Below, one piece after another: positions 1 through 13,897 of a DNA stretch of 64,000 nt. Made by a program: the position numbers and the translations under genes. The notes beneath the pieces were generated by a model. It was given only the letters and a program-made list of their open reading frames with translations, was not told the DNA's origin and did not search any database. The stretch comes from Gorsachius magnificus (lineage: Eukaryota > Chordata > Aves > Pelecaniformes > Ardeidae): the NCBI GenBank assembly GCA_034008185.1, contig CM067084.1, forward strand, positions 65,796,599-65,860,598, read 5' to 3'. Positions within the stretch are counted from its first letter, which is position 1. Every line of letters begins with the position of its first letter.

Positions 1-2670
1 GTTTAATACTTATTATTTAAATGCCTTATCTTTCCAGAAAGTAAGGGGTTTTTCATCTTAAAGTTAGTTATATCACAAGACACTACTAATGAGCTGTAGA
101 GCCTTTCACCTCTCTGTCCCCCAGTTTAATAACACAGTATAAGAAAGTAAAAAAAAATTGCTGAGTGAGACCACAGATCCCTTTGCTCATCTGTTGTCCC
201 TCATAATAGACAGTAACAGATGCCTAAGATAAGAACACAAAATCAGAGCAGTAAACTATAATATTTCTTCTCCATACCTTCTCCATTCCTATTGTACTGC
301 AGCTTAGGAACTTCTTGAACCTTAAGTTATATCCAATTGTTTAAGTTTAATATCCTTAATACACTTTTCGTTTGTTAATTTTTCTGATCACTATTTGAAT
401 GCATCCATATTTCTGGCATCCAGAGCATCCTCTTGCAATGAGCTCCTTGGCTATTTAGGCAGTAGGTAGAAATCTGTTTCTTTTCAATTCTGCCTAGTTT
501 AGTAGGGATTAATATTTGCTTCTGTTAAATGGAAAGTTCTGGCAATGTCAATCTGACTGTCCAGCATACTTTAGATTGTAAACTCCTCATGAGTGAGAGC
601 ACTTCTTGTGTCTGCAGTACTTGATTCACTTGGGTCAATTAGAGCTTTTGTAGCAGACTGCTAAATCAATCTCGGTTTTGGGGTTAGCAAGTAATTTCCC
701 CCCATGTCAGACTAGCTGGGACTGTGCAGGGTACTTTGCCTTCCTTCTCTATGGAGAGGAGAGGATACTAAGATACTACACTTTTTCATTGAGGAAATTC
801 CCTGCTATTGTAAGGGCCTGTGATTTTGAATCTGCTACTCTTTTCCTTTTTAACATTGCTGTATGTGGCTTTTGTTACTTTGTTAAGTTTCAGAGAGGAA
901 GATGGGGGGCATGCTGAGCTCAGTTAGTGAAAAGAGGCATGTGTTCATGGATTCTTCTGAACTAAGTATCTGTTATGTGATTACCTGTCACTGTGAAGGC
1001 CTGGGTTCAGTGACGTAGGTACCCTAGATTTTTAATAAAACATACGTACATATATAATTCCATTTTTTTTCAAAGCCTGATTGTTACGTATTTTTTTTTT
1101 CAGATTGGCAGCACCAGGAAGTATTCACCTTTGCTCTTTGGACTGTTAAAAATTTCTTCAGGCCCTTAGCTCTGACTTCAGCTTTACAGGAACAAAGACT
1201 CCAGTTCATGTTGTTCTGTACTGGCTCCTTCTGCCAAACTGCTCCAAAACTTTGGACACTATATTTCCCTAGGCAGCTGTTCATCTTTCAACCTCTAAAA
1301 GACTTCTTATCAAGTCTGTCTCCACAGAATAGGAAAGCAATTCATTCCAAAGTAAGCACCATCGCTAGCCTGCTGTCCTTTTCTGCCTGAGAGATTAGGA
1401 AAGTTTTACCCTCTGATTATGGGCTTCAGCTTGGGGAAACTGCAGATTCTTTGATTCAGGTAAAATCTGACCAAAGAAGACTTGAGCCCAAACTCCTTTT
1501 TCAGTGGTGGTTCACCAAGAGATCATTCTCAGAGATAACGTCAAAATTCTTTGTTGTGTAATAAATACAATCTAAATCTACCACATCAAAGTGGCATGGA
1601 GGAAAGGTAACTGAAGATTTCCTTATTCCTACTGGATCCTCTTCTGCTTCCTAGAGTAGAATGTTAGATCTGTAGGCAGAGCTTGATTTGCAGGAAACAA
1701 ACTTTTGTACGACTGTCTCCAAGCTCAGTGTTTCTGCTTGGAGAAGGAAGCCACAGATTGTCTAGGGCTCAACTGAGAACAGCGATCATGTGGTGAGAAG
1801 CCTGAAGAGGCGGTATTCCTATCTTTCCTGGCTAGAAAAGCACTGGCCTTTTTCCCCCTAAACCTGTTAGGTTAGATTAAATTAACAATGGTGAGATCTT
1901 TGTAGTAACCTTTTAGGTTCTGAGCCTGTAGAATATACTCAGAACGTGTTTCAAGCTTTTCTCTGCCAAAGAGACAACACTCTCTCTTTTTATTTTTAAT
2001 GGAAGTTCAAATTTTCTCAAAATAACAGCTCTTAAGGAACTGGAACAGAAAAATAAATAAGCAGATAACATCTCAATATCATAATAGGTGCAAAATCACA
2101 AGGATTTTCAGTGACACTTGGGCTTTGCTTTTTTCAGTCCTCAGAAGGAGCAACATCCTCCAGTTGGGGAGGAGCATCCATGGAGTGAGATGGGCAGGTG
2201 TGGTGTCAAGTTTAGAAATGATGAGCTGGGATGTATAACAAGGGCAGTGATTCAAGGAAGAGGCCAGGATGAAGGAGAGAATGAGTATATTTCAGTTTCA
2301 TCAACCATGCCGATATAAGCCCTTTCAGGTGGGGAGGAAGTTTGCATTATATACCTTACCTCCAAGAAGTTAACTTTTGGGCCTGCATAGGGTTGGAAAT
2401 GCTGTGCTGCCATAACAAGCGATGACATGTGAAAAACAAACTCCCTTAACTGGCTCTGAGACTCCTTAAAACATTGGGTGAGGTTCTGCTTGGGGCTCTG
2501 CCAGCTTCCTTTGGCATAAATCCTGGCACAAATGCCTGGCACTAGGAAATCTGCTGGGAGGAAAGGTTATAGCAGTACAAAACTGCTTCAATGTCCCTTG
2601 TGCCCAGAGGCCACTGCAAACCAAAGGATGGACAGTTTTAAAGGTGGGCAAGCATGGCTTGCAGATGTGC
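1..2670. other. Non-coding stretch, no gene seen
   Basis: AT-rich vertebrate DNA with no frame that shows a recognisable domain and no repeat family I can name. The small open frames present (60 to 108 codons) overlap each other on both strands, as expected by chance. A minus-strand frame at 2252-2542 contains a segment that could be cut out by splice-like signals, but it resembles no known protein. Most likely intergenic or intronic. Confidence 0.7.
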
Positions 2671-3390
2671 AGAATCAAAAAGTGTTTGAGGCTGGAAGGG
2701 ACCTCTGGACACCATCTCATCCAACCCCTCTGCTAAAGCAGGGTCAACTAAAGCAGGCTGCACAGGGCTATGTCCAGCTGTCTTTGGATATCTCCAAGAA
2801 TGGAGACTCCACAACTTACTTGGGCAACCTGTCCAGTGCTCAGTCACCTTCACAGTAAAAAAAGTGTTTCCTGAGCTTCAGAGGGAAACTCCTGTGTTTC
2901 AGTTCATGCCCATTGCCTCTGGTCCTGTCACTGGGCACCACTGGCTCCTTCTTTACACTGTCCCTTTAGATATTTGTGGGCATTCATGAAATCCTCCCTG
3001 ATCCTTCTCTTCCATAGACTGAATCGTCCCAGCTCTCTTAGCCTTTCCTCACATGAGAGATGCTCCAGTGCCTTCGTCATCTTTGTGTTCCTTCACTTGA
3101 CTCTCTCCAGTAGCTTTATGTCTTTCTTGTACTGAGGAGCCCAGAATGGGACACAGCACTCAGGTGTGACCTCATTAGTGCAGAATAGAGGGGAAGGATC
3201 ACCTTCCTTGACCTGCTGGCAACATTCTTCCTAATGCAGCCAAGGATACCATTGCAGTTCTTTGCTGCAAGGACACATTGCTGGCTCATGTTCGACTTAG
3301 CGCCCACCAGGACCCCCAGGTCCTTTTCTGCAAAGTTGCTGTCCAGCCGGTTGGCCCCAGTATATACTGGTGTATCTCTTACTGGCACTG
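2671..3390 (-). mobile_element. CR1 LINE, 5'-truncated 3' fragment
   Basis: A fragment of a chicken-repeat-1 (CR1) non-LTR retrotransposon, the dominant avian LINE. Read on the minus strand it carries the C-terminal part of ORF2, downstream of the reverse transcriptase core. The 3116-3388 frame contains AEKDLGVLVGAKSNMSQQC and then a RSRKVILPLYSALMRSHLS-type segment, both diagnostic of CR1. Further along, the frame covering 2638-2853 contains VTEHWTGCPSKLW, which corresponds to the conserved CR1 C-terminus. The two pieces are in different frames with stops between them, so the copy is dead. The 3' end lies at about 2671-2710, where the plus strand shows the usual AGAATC followed by GGCTGGAAGGGACCTCTGGA. 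Homology fades near 3390, the normal 5' truncation of CR1. Moderate divergence suggests a middle-aged insertion. Confidence 0.95.
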
Positions 3391-6300
3391 CTCTACTGGA
3401 ACACCTGAGTTCTTGTCAGTCTACTTATCCTGCCATACTGCCTGAGACAGATGCAGCATTGACATGACCTACTCTTACTGTATGGCCAAAAGAGCACTGC
3501 TGGAGGGAGTTGTAACTCCCTTCTCAATGCACTGCCTTTAGCAAAATGCCTTCATTTTTGGAGACAGAGCTTTGCTAGTCTTTGTAACCCATAAAATGAT
3601 GAAAGATCAGGGGCATTTTACCCTTGCTGGATAGGTTACTGTCCAGATGTTCCCATGGAATTCTGAATCTTAGGCTTAAGGATGCCATGGATGGTTTTGC
3701 AATGCCTAGGACAGACAATTGAAACAAGATGAACGTGTCTCCAACTCAGTTGCTAAGTAGAGAAACTGCCCAGGACTAAAAGAAAACACAGATTTTAAGA
3801 AAAGCAAGAGTAATGAAGTAGGTCATGACATGGAAATGTGAGTGGCCTTTTGCAACATACCACAAAATGAGGCTTTGCAAAGATGATGCAATCTGAGATA
3901 AATGGAAGAATGCTGTTGTACAGCCTGCTTGGAGATTTTCATAGAAATCCTCATGCTAAATCAGACAGATAGAGTTTGAATCTGTATCCTCACTCAGCAG
4001 AGGCCTAGACTTGAAATTGCCAGAGCTAAGAAAAGTCCAATCCAGTTTTTATATAAAATTGCTAGCAAAAGCCAAAACATCAAAAAGAGACTGTGGCTAT
4101 GGTTGCATGTTCATTAATACCAGATCTGTGTTCTGGAGAATCACCCGGCAAGACAAATTAGATCTGGATCAGGCACAAGCACATGACTGCATTTCATCTA
4201 TTTAGTCAGAACATAGTATGAAGTTTGTGCCAGCTTTCTTACTTTTACACTGATTTTATGCTGATTGTAGAAAGACAGGCAATATCTGATCCAGAATAAA
4301 GCCTGGCAATATGAATGTTTTTGAACAAATATGAACTGCCAGAGTGAGTTTAAGCTCTTATGTAAGTTCTGTAGACACAGCATTTTTGATCTGGTTACTT
4401 AGGAATCCTTAAGTTACATTTATTGTGTCATATAACCACAGTATGAGGGGTTTTTTTCCAAACCAAAAGTCCTACTGACAGACCTACAAGCTGTATTACA
4501 TGAATTTCTGGTAAACAGAACCATGTCTTCTCTTGGTAGTTCTCCGCCTGCCATGTACTTTTGTTCACACGACTGGATGCAGGCACGCAGATGAAAAGCT
4601 CCCTGCAGCAACCCAACTAGTGCCAAATCTACTACAACAGCCAGACTGACTAAGGGGGCTCAGTCATCATAGCTGCATCTTGCTACTAAGAATACTTATT
4701 ACTAAGATACCTTACTCCAAAGAGCAGTTATCGTCGTTACACAAAATGTCTTAACCAGAGGAAGCACCCTGGCTGTGGTATTTAGTTCTCCTATTTTCTC
4801 TGTCTGGTTTGACCTTTCCCTCCTCCCCTCTCACCTTTTCTTCTTTGCCTTCTGTTTTGACATTTATGGCTAAAAAGGCCTATTTTGTGACACTGCCATG
4901 AAGTCATAATTTAGAAGGCAACTAAAAGCAATGTCTTAAGCAGGTTGATGTTAGTACAGCTCACTCAGGTCCCGTAGTAGTGGATAAAATCTTGTGCAGT
5001 GTCTGCCTTTGTCACGAGGGAGGCTGTCAACAAAAATTGCATTTCCTGCCTCTGTTGTTTGCTGTTCTTTTGCCTCACCTTTAGGTGTATGTTTGTTCTG
5101 TTTTGTTTTCAAGGAAGCAACACTGAACTTTAACAGCAATTCCCACCCATATCAACTATTGCTAAAAGGACAGTTTTTACCATCTTTAACACCACCTGAA
5201 AGATTACCAGGACTGTTCCCCTTTAAAAATGTCTCTACAAGAAAAGGGCAGAGGAATAAGGGGTAGTTAATATGAAAGCATGAGTTAATACTTTACAATT
5301 TCGGTTCTTTGACTGTTTCTCCACTTTATCTTTAAGGAAAGGTTAAAGTGATTCTTAATAGTTCCTGTTGCCAGGGACTAAGAAGTTGAAGATCAGAATC
5401 TTCTTTGCTTAGTGTTAGACAGTGACAAGATAGGCAGTGCCCTGGCCTATCTCTTCCAGGAAAATAAAAAACAATTATTAGACAAAATAATTTGTCTGAA
5501 CGCTGGACTTGAGGGCATAAGCAGGATCTCTTTAGTTCCATGTTCTCACCATGTACTAAAAATGCCCCCTGAATTTTCATAGATCAAACAAAACATTTCA
5601 TTTAACCTGAAATGAATGTCTTAAGTAAAAAAAATTCCCTGGAGTTCTGGTTTCAGGTTGGCCTCTAACTTTTTTTTCTTTAGTTCAGTCTATGTAACAA
5701 ACCCCCAGCTGATGCTTTCCAAAAGCATAAATCAAGATCCAACATCTTAATATGCTTTTTCTCAGTGTTGCAGCTGGCAACAAAATATCTCTCAGGAATT
5801 GCATTTTCTCTCCTTGCAACTAGGGAAAAGCAGAGACAAAAACTGAAAAAGAAAAGTGACTAGTCTCAACATGAGTTGTGTATCTGTAACTAACTTGCTT
5901 TAGTTTATCATTATTAGTTAGCCCTGTTCTAATTCTTGTCATGTTGACATGGTAATTGGAAGACAAAATCCACCTAAATGAAACACAAGGGAAGTGGTTA
6001 ATGCTTATTGTTACTACTTTGCATTAGCCTAAACATAGTAGAATTGCAATGAAATAAAAGCTGCCTTGCTATCAGTATTCTATTTTGTTAGTAGAAAATA
6101 TAAACAGAGATGTAATCCTGCTTCTGTATAGCAATCCACAGAATGAAATTACTGGGAAAACAAAGAAGGCACTAGAAAGGAGTTGATAGACTATATAGAA
6201 TACCTTGTTAATGAGAGTTACTTGTCTGACAACTTTGTATCAGTCTCATCTCTTTTATGCCATTTATCTCCTGATGGCGTAGCTATAGGTCTGTAAAGGA

Positions 6301-7689
6301 GATTGCAAAATTTCTCATGCTTTTCCTTTTTTGCTTTTTTTTTTCTCTTTCTCTCTTTCTTATTTCTAACTTAAAATAGGCCTTTGGCCCCACGCTTTGA
6401 TCATTTAAGGGAGAAAAAGGTCTTTTTCATGTTAGAAGTGTTTGGCCTTCCTCGGTTTTACAGAAAGTATCTGTAGTAAGGCCACATAGATTGTGAATCT
6501 TGAAATACCCCTGGGGTAAATTGATCAAGTTATATAAACTTCTGTAGCTAGCAGCACATGAGAACAGACTTATTAGCATCATCAGACAGCAACTTCTGAT
6601 TCCTAGCCCAAATGATGAGATACCCTTTCACGGTTGGGCAGACTGAATCTGGGGAGAGCCTTACCTGTCTTAACTAGCTGGCCACTGTTTATCAGGAGGT
6701 ATGTAGCCAGAGGTGAAGTATTGAATATTTAACAAAGACTTCATTTATCCAAAACATTCACTTGTCATTGTAGACAAGTCGTTGCTAATAAGTACCAGAA
6801 AAACACCAATAGTTTAAATAGTATTAGCAAATATTCCTTCCTTTCTTAATTGGTGTATGCTACACAGGAACTGCATTTTGAATGTACAACCAAATGTTAA
6901 AAGTTGTTTCCAAGCCTTACTTTCTCCTCAATGAGGCATCAAGCTGTTGTCACCCAATCCTTTTTACTTTATTTTTTAGTTCAATACTTTGATCATTCCC
7001 CTCTGACATGGTTCCTGCTGTACCAGATTAGCTAGCAGCAAGTTGCTAGCTAGATGAAAAAACCCTTTAATGGGGTCTGTTTAGTACTTCATCTGTAAAT
7101 CATTTATGTAAAGAAAGTGTAACCAAGTCACAAATTGGCAGATAATTTCTTAGACATTTGTGTTGCTTACGAAATTATTACCCAACATTCCCGTCTGCTA
7201 AATACTCTTTAAAATGTTGATGTAACCATTTTTTTAAAGGAAAACATATACAAGAAGATTGAAGCAAGCTAACCAAATATTTTCTCTGAGAAAATAATAT
7301 ACCTCTTAAACAAAGGAAATGCACTCCGTCTAATCCGCGGGAAGTCAGTAAAGCAACTGATATGGTGCAATAAGGAAAAAGGCTATTTGAGTTGGAAAGA
7401 TGGGAGTTGGTACAAGCAGCAGTGGAGCTGTTTAGAAGGGAAAAAGTAACAGAGAGAGATGAAGGGAGGGGCCAGAAAAAGTATGAGGGTTGTAGCAAGA
7501 GACCCTTAAAGTTAAAGGAAACACAGAAAAGCATCTTCTAGTACACAAAGGAGTTGAGGAAGGAAACCATGGGTGTTATTGCTTGGTTGAGACTATTTCG
7601 ACATTGCTTTTTGTTGATACAAGCTAGAGCCCTGCAAGAAAAGAGAATTGGGGTTATTGAAGAAACAGGAGAAAAGGTCCTTTTGAGGA
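3391..7689. other. Non-coding stretch, no gene seen
   Basis: No coding region, RNA gene or named repeat is visible. A pyrimidine-only run occupies 6334-6361. A small perfect inverted repeat lies at 7029-7052: 9-bp arms TAGCTAGCA and TGCTAGCTA around a 6-base loop. The frame at 7178-7534 minus (118 codons) is low in complexity and matches nothing I recognise. Confidence 0.65.
6334..6361. repeat. Pyrimidine-only tract
   Basis: An uninterrupted C/T run of 28 bases, T-rich at the left and CTTT/CTCT-like at the right. It is a simple low-complexity tract with no evidence of function. It could serve as part of a splice acceptor, but no good exon follows it. Confidence 0.7.
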
Positions 7690-8700
7690 CTTAAATCTGA
7701 TTAAAGGTTAGGAAGCTGATGGTTGGGTTTTAAGGTCATTTCAGGAAGGAAAAGAGTCGGTAGTGGAGACTCCCAGAGATCAGTGCTAGTACTGTTCTTA
7801 TTCAACACCTTCAGTAGTGACCTGGAGAAGGGAATGTGCAGTGAAATCTCCCAGTTCATGGACAATACTATGCCTTTTCAGGTTTTCAAATGCCACACTG
7901 GTGGTGAAGAACTCTGAAAGGACCTTGCAAAATTGAGCGAGGGGAAAAAATGTGTCAGATGAAGCTCATTGTAGGTCAATGTACAGTAATGCATCTGCAG
8001 AAAATGGACTTAAAATATACATACTGCAGATCTTGTAGCTGCAATTCAGAAAAGAGATCTTGAGATTTATCATTGATTTAAATCTCTGAAGCAATTGGCT
8101 CAATGCGCAGTGTCAGCCAGAAAAGCAAACAAAATATCAGCAGAACTGTGGAAGCTACAGAAGAGGGCATCTGAAATGGCTGAGGGGGTGACAGCTGTTG
8201 CATTGCAAGGACAGACTAAAAAGCCTGGGACCTTTCACCCGGGAGAGGTAAAAACTGAACATGATACACCTGATGTTTGCAAAAAATGCATTTGTTATTC
8301 AACAAATGTGGCAACAGTTGATCTAGGGACAGTCACTGAAAATTGCAAGAGGTAAAAACAAGGAAAAAAGGAATTTTTTATATGGTGGATAGTGAACTTG
8401 TGAAACTGTTGCCACAGGAGGTTGTGGAGAGGAGACAGATGGTATCATCAAGTGGAAAAGAGGCTTGGAGAAATTCCTGGCCAACAGGGCCAGGGCAGAT
8501 ACTAAAGACAGTGGCAGGGATGAACCTCTGAGATCCCTAATCCAGTGATAGCAGCTGCTCCGAGAGCAAGAGGGGAATGAGCTGCAGGTAGTGGCCAGGC
8601 TGACGTGCTCTCCTGGGCTAGGAGCAGGGTCTCTGCTGGGGCTGGAGACAGAGGCTGGCTGGATAGTCTGGCCCAGATATATTTCCTGTGCTTTTATGTT
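7690..8700 (+). mobile_element. Old CR1-type LINE remnant with internal deletion
   Basis: A decayed CR1-family LINE on the plus strand. The reverse-transcriptase region is visible at 7776-7860, where the translation RSVLVLFLFNTFSSDLEKG aligns with the conserved QGSVLGPLLFNIFINDLEKG block and is followed by a degenerate FADDTK-like motif. Around 7952-8030 another frame gives QMKLIVGQCTVMHLQK, matching the WQMKFNxxKCxVMHxG block. At 8100-8140 the peptide QCAVSARKANKIS matches the QCAxAAKKANxILG block. This passes almost directly into KLQKRASEMAEG (about 8152-8190), which corresponds to the later LERVQRRATKMIxG block, so the segment between them appears deleted. Near 8395-8430 SELVKLLPQEVVE matches the C-terminal region. 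The 3' terminus, at 8660-8700, has GGCTGGATAGTCTGGCCCAG and ends in CTTTTATGTT, as in ancient sauropsid CR1 copies. Many frameshifts and stops are present. The left boundary is approximate. Confidence 0.85.
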
Positions 8701-11700
8701 AGACTGGTGTGTAAGGGAGGTTTTCCCTGACAATTCTTTGATGTTTTGCTCCGGTTACAATCTAAATAACACATATGAGGGTCTTGTCATAGTTCTCTAG
8801 ATGAAAGCACAGGGGATGTAGTACTTTGCAGGTTACAGAGTAGCTGTATAGTGTATATATACGTAGTATAGTATAGTAACTGTATGGGTAGACTCTGAGA
8901 AGTAAGGGAAGCCTTCAGCACTGCAAGGATCAGGGTGATTTTGGTTGCAAAATGGCAGGTAAGTAGTTCCAAAGAGTGCTTTAAACTTGGTAGGTTTTAA
9001 AGTTCAAAGCAAAAGTTTTCTCTTGTTTACAAGGCTTACATACATATTTCTGTTTCTCATGTATCCACTGAGACTGTCATGTTTCTATTCAGAAAGTATT
9101 TAGTATCTTTTGTGGTTTTGGCTGCTTAGATGTACTTGTTTCCCTGAATTTTTTCAGCTCTGGATTTTGTTGTTGTGGATGTCTATTTTGTTACTGTGGC
9201 TTTCTGTAAGTAAATGACACCATATAAAGTGGCCCAAAATGAGAGTGTTTTGTAAATTAAAAATATAAAATTTAATTTGGATTTTTATTTATCCCAGTCT
9301 TCAAAGTAGCCATGCCTTGCTACAGCCCTAAATGTTCCTTTCTGTTCTTGATATTTTTGCCTTTCAAATAGTTAGTTTTGCTGTCTGAAACATTCTCTTT
9401 AGTGCTATACTTGATATGTTACTGCTGGGGTAAAAAAAGATATTTTCACATCTTCCACATTTACAGATGATGTGGTGCCAAACGAGTTTCGCTATTTTAC
9501 AAATGCGCAGATCCCAATGGTTGCCACAGGGTTGCATAAAAGTGTGTATTTTAGTTTAGTAACATTTGCATTTGATTCAAGATGTTGATGATTTTGTCAG
9601 TCACTAAGGGACATCTACCTTGAAAGCTAAAGGTTGATCATGCTTCAGGATTTTTTATTCTGTTTATGTGCAACTTTCAGCATATCAGTTCCAGAGTTAA
9701 TTGAGCTGTAACTATCTAAGAAATATTCTAAATTTATTGAGTGCATGTTTATGTGGTGGACTTTTGCTGGCATGGCTCTGTTAGCCAGGTAAATTTTGCT
9801 CTGCTGGCTGATCCCACACCAACTCACGTGTCTGGATTTCTCTGAAATGAGACAAGATGTTACTGGCCTTAATTTTTTACATTCCCCCATTGCTACAGGT
9901 GAGCAGAGGGAGCAGAAAGGAACACCTATCTTTGTTATGGGTGTTCCAGTTCACATTCTGCTATATTTGCTTAAATCACTAGTGAAGACAGGCTTGTGCT
10001 AAACTGCGAACTGGAGTTTGCTGTTGTCTCTGCTGTGGGGCCAGTTACCTCTGCCAGGTGGATGAGGTAAAGAACAGCAGGCAATAATGTCTTAAATCAT
10101 TGCAGCAGTTTTCTTTGCCTGACAGTCAGTCTGTTATAACTAAAAAGATATATTTTTATTAGTGCTGCTTGTTTAACTCTTGTGAGGATGAGGCTGTGCT
10201 AGATTTAGTCTGTCAATATAGCAACATCTGCTTTAGAAGGATTACAGTGGTATAAAGCGTGTTATACTTTATAGTATGCAGGCATATCTAACCTGTTTGT
10301 ATAACACTGATGTGATACTAATACAGATATGTTCTAATTGATGTGTAGATATGCTCTGATTGAAATAGCTGCAGCGTGGCTCACCCAGGATAGGAGAGCA
10401 GGGATTATACTTTATTGATTGGATTATTGCTCGCTTTAATTATTCTTACTCTTATGAGTTGCAAGCTGCTAATTCTACCTTAAAGTCTCACATAATTCCC
10501 CTTCCTCCAGCATCCATAAAAGGTGGAACCCCCTTAAAAAGGTGTTTATAAATTGCTCTTATACACTAAAAAGTCTTGGAGAAAATGTCATAATATTGGG
10601 CAGAAGCAAAACCTTGCTGCATCCTTTCCTGATTCTTGTGAAACTTTTTTTTTTTGTCATGTAATGTGAACAGAAGAACCAGAATGCTATTGTGTTGTTA
10701 TGTCTCCTCCTTCAAAGGGTTACGTGCCTGCATTAGCTTTCTGAAGAAAGGCGTGATCATGGCAGCTCACACCAAGGCTCACCCTTGAGATGCTGACTAA
10801 ATAAGTAGGCAGGTGGTGTCACGTTCTGTGTTGCTGCAGCTATGTTACCAAGTGACACCTGAACTAGCTAGTTTTAATTTAGCTTATGGCTGCTTATAAG
10901 AGCTACAGTCACTACAAAGCAGTCAGCCCTTGAGTCAGATTCAGTTGTAGGTCTAAGAGTCTGGTGAACCATCTGTTTCTGGAGCATTCCTTTACAAAGG
11001 AAACCAGAAAGGTGTTTGTATAAATTTTTCCTGTGAATGTTCTTAAATTCCTAGATCTTTAGATGTTTTGGCACTGTTCCTGGATACGAACCCTTCCAGC
11101 CACAGGAGACAGTAGTGAAGGTCTGGTTGTGCTGATTTGTGGTGCATTGGAGCAGAGATGCTTCTTTGGTGCAGACACCCTCTTCCCCATGCTGGTATGT
11201 TTTCTGCTTTAATACAAAAAGTCAACCCCTAGCTGTTAGCCTTGAAAATGGGCACTATATGCAGGGACCTGAAACAATAGCTCTGACAGATGTGATGGGC
11301 CCATTCATTTCAACAGTTTTAATGCTGATACCTAGTTATACTGCAAATGTCAGTGCTGTTAACTATTTCACTGCTCATCAGAAGCATGTTAGAACAGGAT
11401 TATAAACAGCTGCAAAACCTATTAAGAGCCAGAGCTTATTTGGTGACACTAGTACCAGTGTGAGAGATAAGCCACCTCTTTACCTTAATCAAGGAGCCAG
11501 TTGTCCCATTAGGGCAATAAGTTTTCCCACTCTTGCTTTCTTTTCTTTCCCCATAGCTACCATTATTTTTTTCTTGTGAACAAGGGTTAAGAAACACATT
11601 GAGATGTACAAAGTTTATTGAGATGTTGAAAATGAGAAGCCCATAAAGCTGATTGAAACAGTCAAATCCAAGTGACGGGAACCTGTCACCATAGAGCCCA

Positions 11701-13882
11701 GATCATACTGAGAATGTCTGTGCTAAAAGCAGCATGTGACTTTACAATAGTAGAAGAAGAATAGATAGATTATTCTGCAGCCAAAACCTGGAAAGGGTAA
11801 TGTTTTGCTCTGATGCTGTTGAGGGGTTGTACCACAGTAATACGGTCTTGCCCTTGGGGAAATGCATAACAGAAAAGAGAAAGTGAGAACAAATGACAGC
11901 AGAGCATCCGTATGAATTCTTCATAGGAAAATGGTATAGCTGCTAACTGCAAAGCACACATAACTAGATTTTGCTGACTTATTACAGTACACTGCACAGG
12001 GTTAAACTTTTAAATAGTACTAGACTAGGCTAACTGCTTTCCCTCTATACTTTCCATAGAGCTGTAACAGTGTAATGATAAACCAGAGAAAGCTGTTGCT
12101 TCCTTTTGATCACCCTTATTTATAATGTGAAAAGGCAAGCCTTATTTCTATTCTTCATGGTGCTGTTCAGTAATGCCTGTTTTGAAAGGGCTACCAATAA
12201 TGCGACACCGAGTCACTGCAGATTTCCATCTCTGTGCCCTACCTCTGCACTGATCAATTCTCCTCATACCCTTGGAAGAGGAATTGCTGTTTGTCCTTTC
12301 TTGCTCCTTTAGTACGTAGGTATCAGTGAGGAAACTCATTACTAACCATGAATCAGAGTACTTGCCTTATTTCAGGTTTGTTTCTTATCTGGTTATTTAT
12401 GATCAGTGTTTAATTTTCTTTCTTAATTGATGCACTTGTAATACCAGGGAAATTCATGTGGACCCCTTCCCCTTTTGATAAACCAGGAACAAAGAAGTAA
12501 AGTTACTAAATATGTACAGTGTCACAGTTGTAAGGCATGTGGTTTTAATTAAGTTTTAACTAATTCCCTTTATCTTGTCATAGTAATTATGACTGTACAA
12601 GTCATGTCACATTAATAAGTGAAAGCAGCACTTTGGCATGGCTGGTCAAGGAACAAAGCCTTTATGACCTGCCTTGTTAAATTAAACCAGAGAGACTGAT
12701 CAACTTACATTTTCCTACCTTCTTTGATAAATTATGTTAAGGATGAAGAAAAGTGCTAAAGGGCCAACACACATTGGTGCTAAATATTGCTGAACTACAG
12801 CAGCAAACAAATTGAGAGGAGAGATCTTGCAGACCTTTTAAATTTACGCCCCGGGCTTTGATAATGAAAAATGAAACGACATGTAGCAATGAAGTAGCTT
12901 AAGTGAATTGATAACGCTTGAACAAACCTAAACTTTATCCTTTTTTGTATGATAGAGTTGGATACTCTGGAGTTCCAACTAATTTTTCCATCTTCTGTTT
13001 AAGCAGGGGATGTCTTATACAGAATATAACTCTGAAGTTAGCTAAGGTGTGGATCAACAGTACATTAGCTAGTCTCTACTACCAAAACATCCAGATGCTT
13101 ACTGAGCAGAGCAAGTGCAACATAGTCTTCTCAACCTCTAGTAGGGCATAAGGTCTGCTCCATTTGGAGAAAGCTACTTTTCACCATCACAGGAAAGTTG
13201 TTTGAAATTAATAACATACTATAAATTTGTGCTCTAGCTCACTTTGCGGTGAATTTCCTATATAGGCAAGCTCTATCAGCAACCTTGTAGCTTAGCTAAG
13301 TCATCTTGAGTTTTGGCTTCTGTACTGACTCGTGTATGTTTGAACTGTATCATGATAGCAGCTCATCTCTTCATTACAATGTGAAGTCGTGCTCATAAAA
13401 ACTAGAAAAAGAATGAACACATAACGTTGTGTCAAATTCTTCGTGGGAATAGTCGACTTCATCCCCTCACCCCCACCTCCCATACACACTTTGAAGGAGC
13501 AAAGGGGAAGTGCCATCTTTTTCATTCTATGCCAAAAACTACTGGAGGGGTCCCTCACAACCCTTCTGACTGCTATGTCAATCCCTATCTTTTTGAGTCA
13601 CTTTTCATTATTAATAACTGCAGTATCTGCTTCTGCTGGTTTTGCATGAAGCTGCTGTAGGGACAATTTTTGAAGACTCCTGGCTGGATTCTTAGCTGGG
13701 GTCTGTGGCCTTTTCATAGCAGAGACTTTAATCAGTTTTGAAATTCAGTCCTGTGTTCCATGAGGAATATGCTGAGTAATAGCAGCATAACATTGTCACA
13801 ACAGCTTGCAGGCAGATTCAGGAAGGCAGCCCTGTTTTCTTTTCACATATCTGCATATATTTCTTTCCAATATCTTGGGACC

Positions 13883-13897
13883 AAAAAAAAAAAAAAA
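13883..13897. repeat. Poly(A) run, 15 bases
   Basis: An uninterrupted run of A, immediately followed by TTATTTTTC. I see no retrotransposed gene or SINE body upstream of it, so it is listed only as a homopolymer. Confidence 0.8.

Noticed and set aside
2252..2542. 96-codon minus frame with a splice-like GGAG|GTAAGG at its centre
   Set aside because: The acceptor is weak, the frame has no homology, and it overlaps other open frames. Considered as an exon and dropped.
8323..8733. 136-codon minus-strand frame
   Set aside because: It lies antisense to the 3' part of the old CR1 at 7690-8700, and its composition mirrors the LINE 3' UTR.
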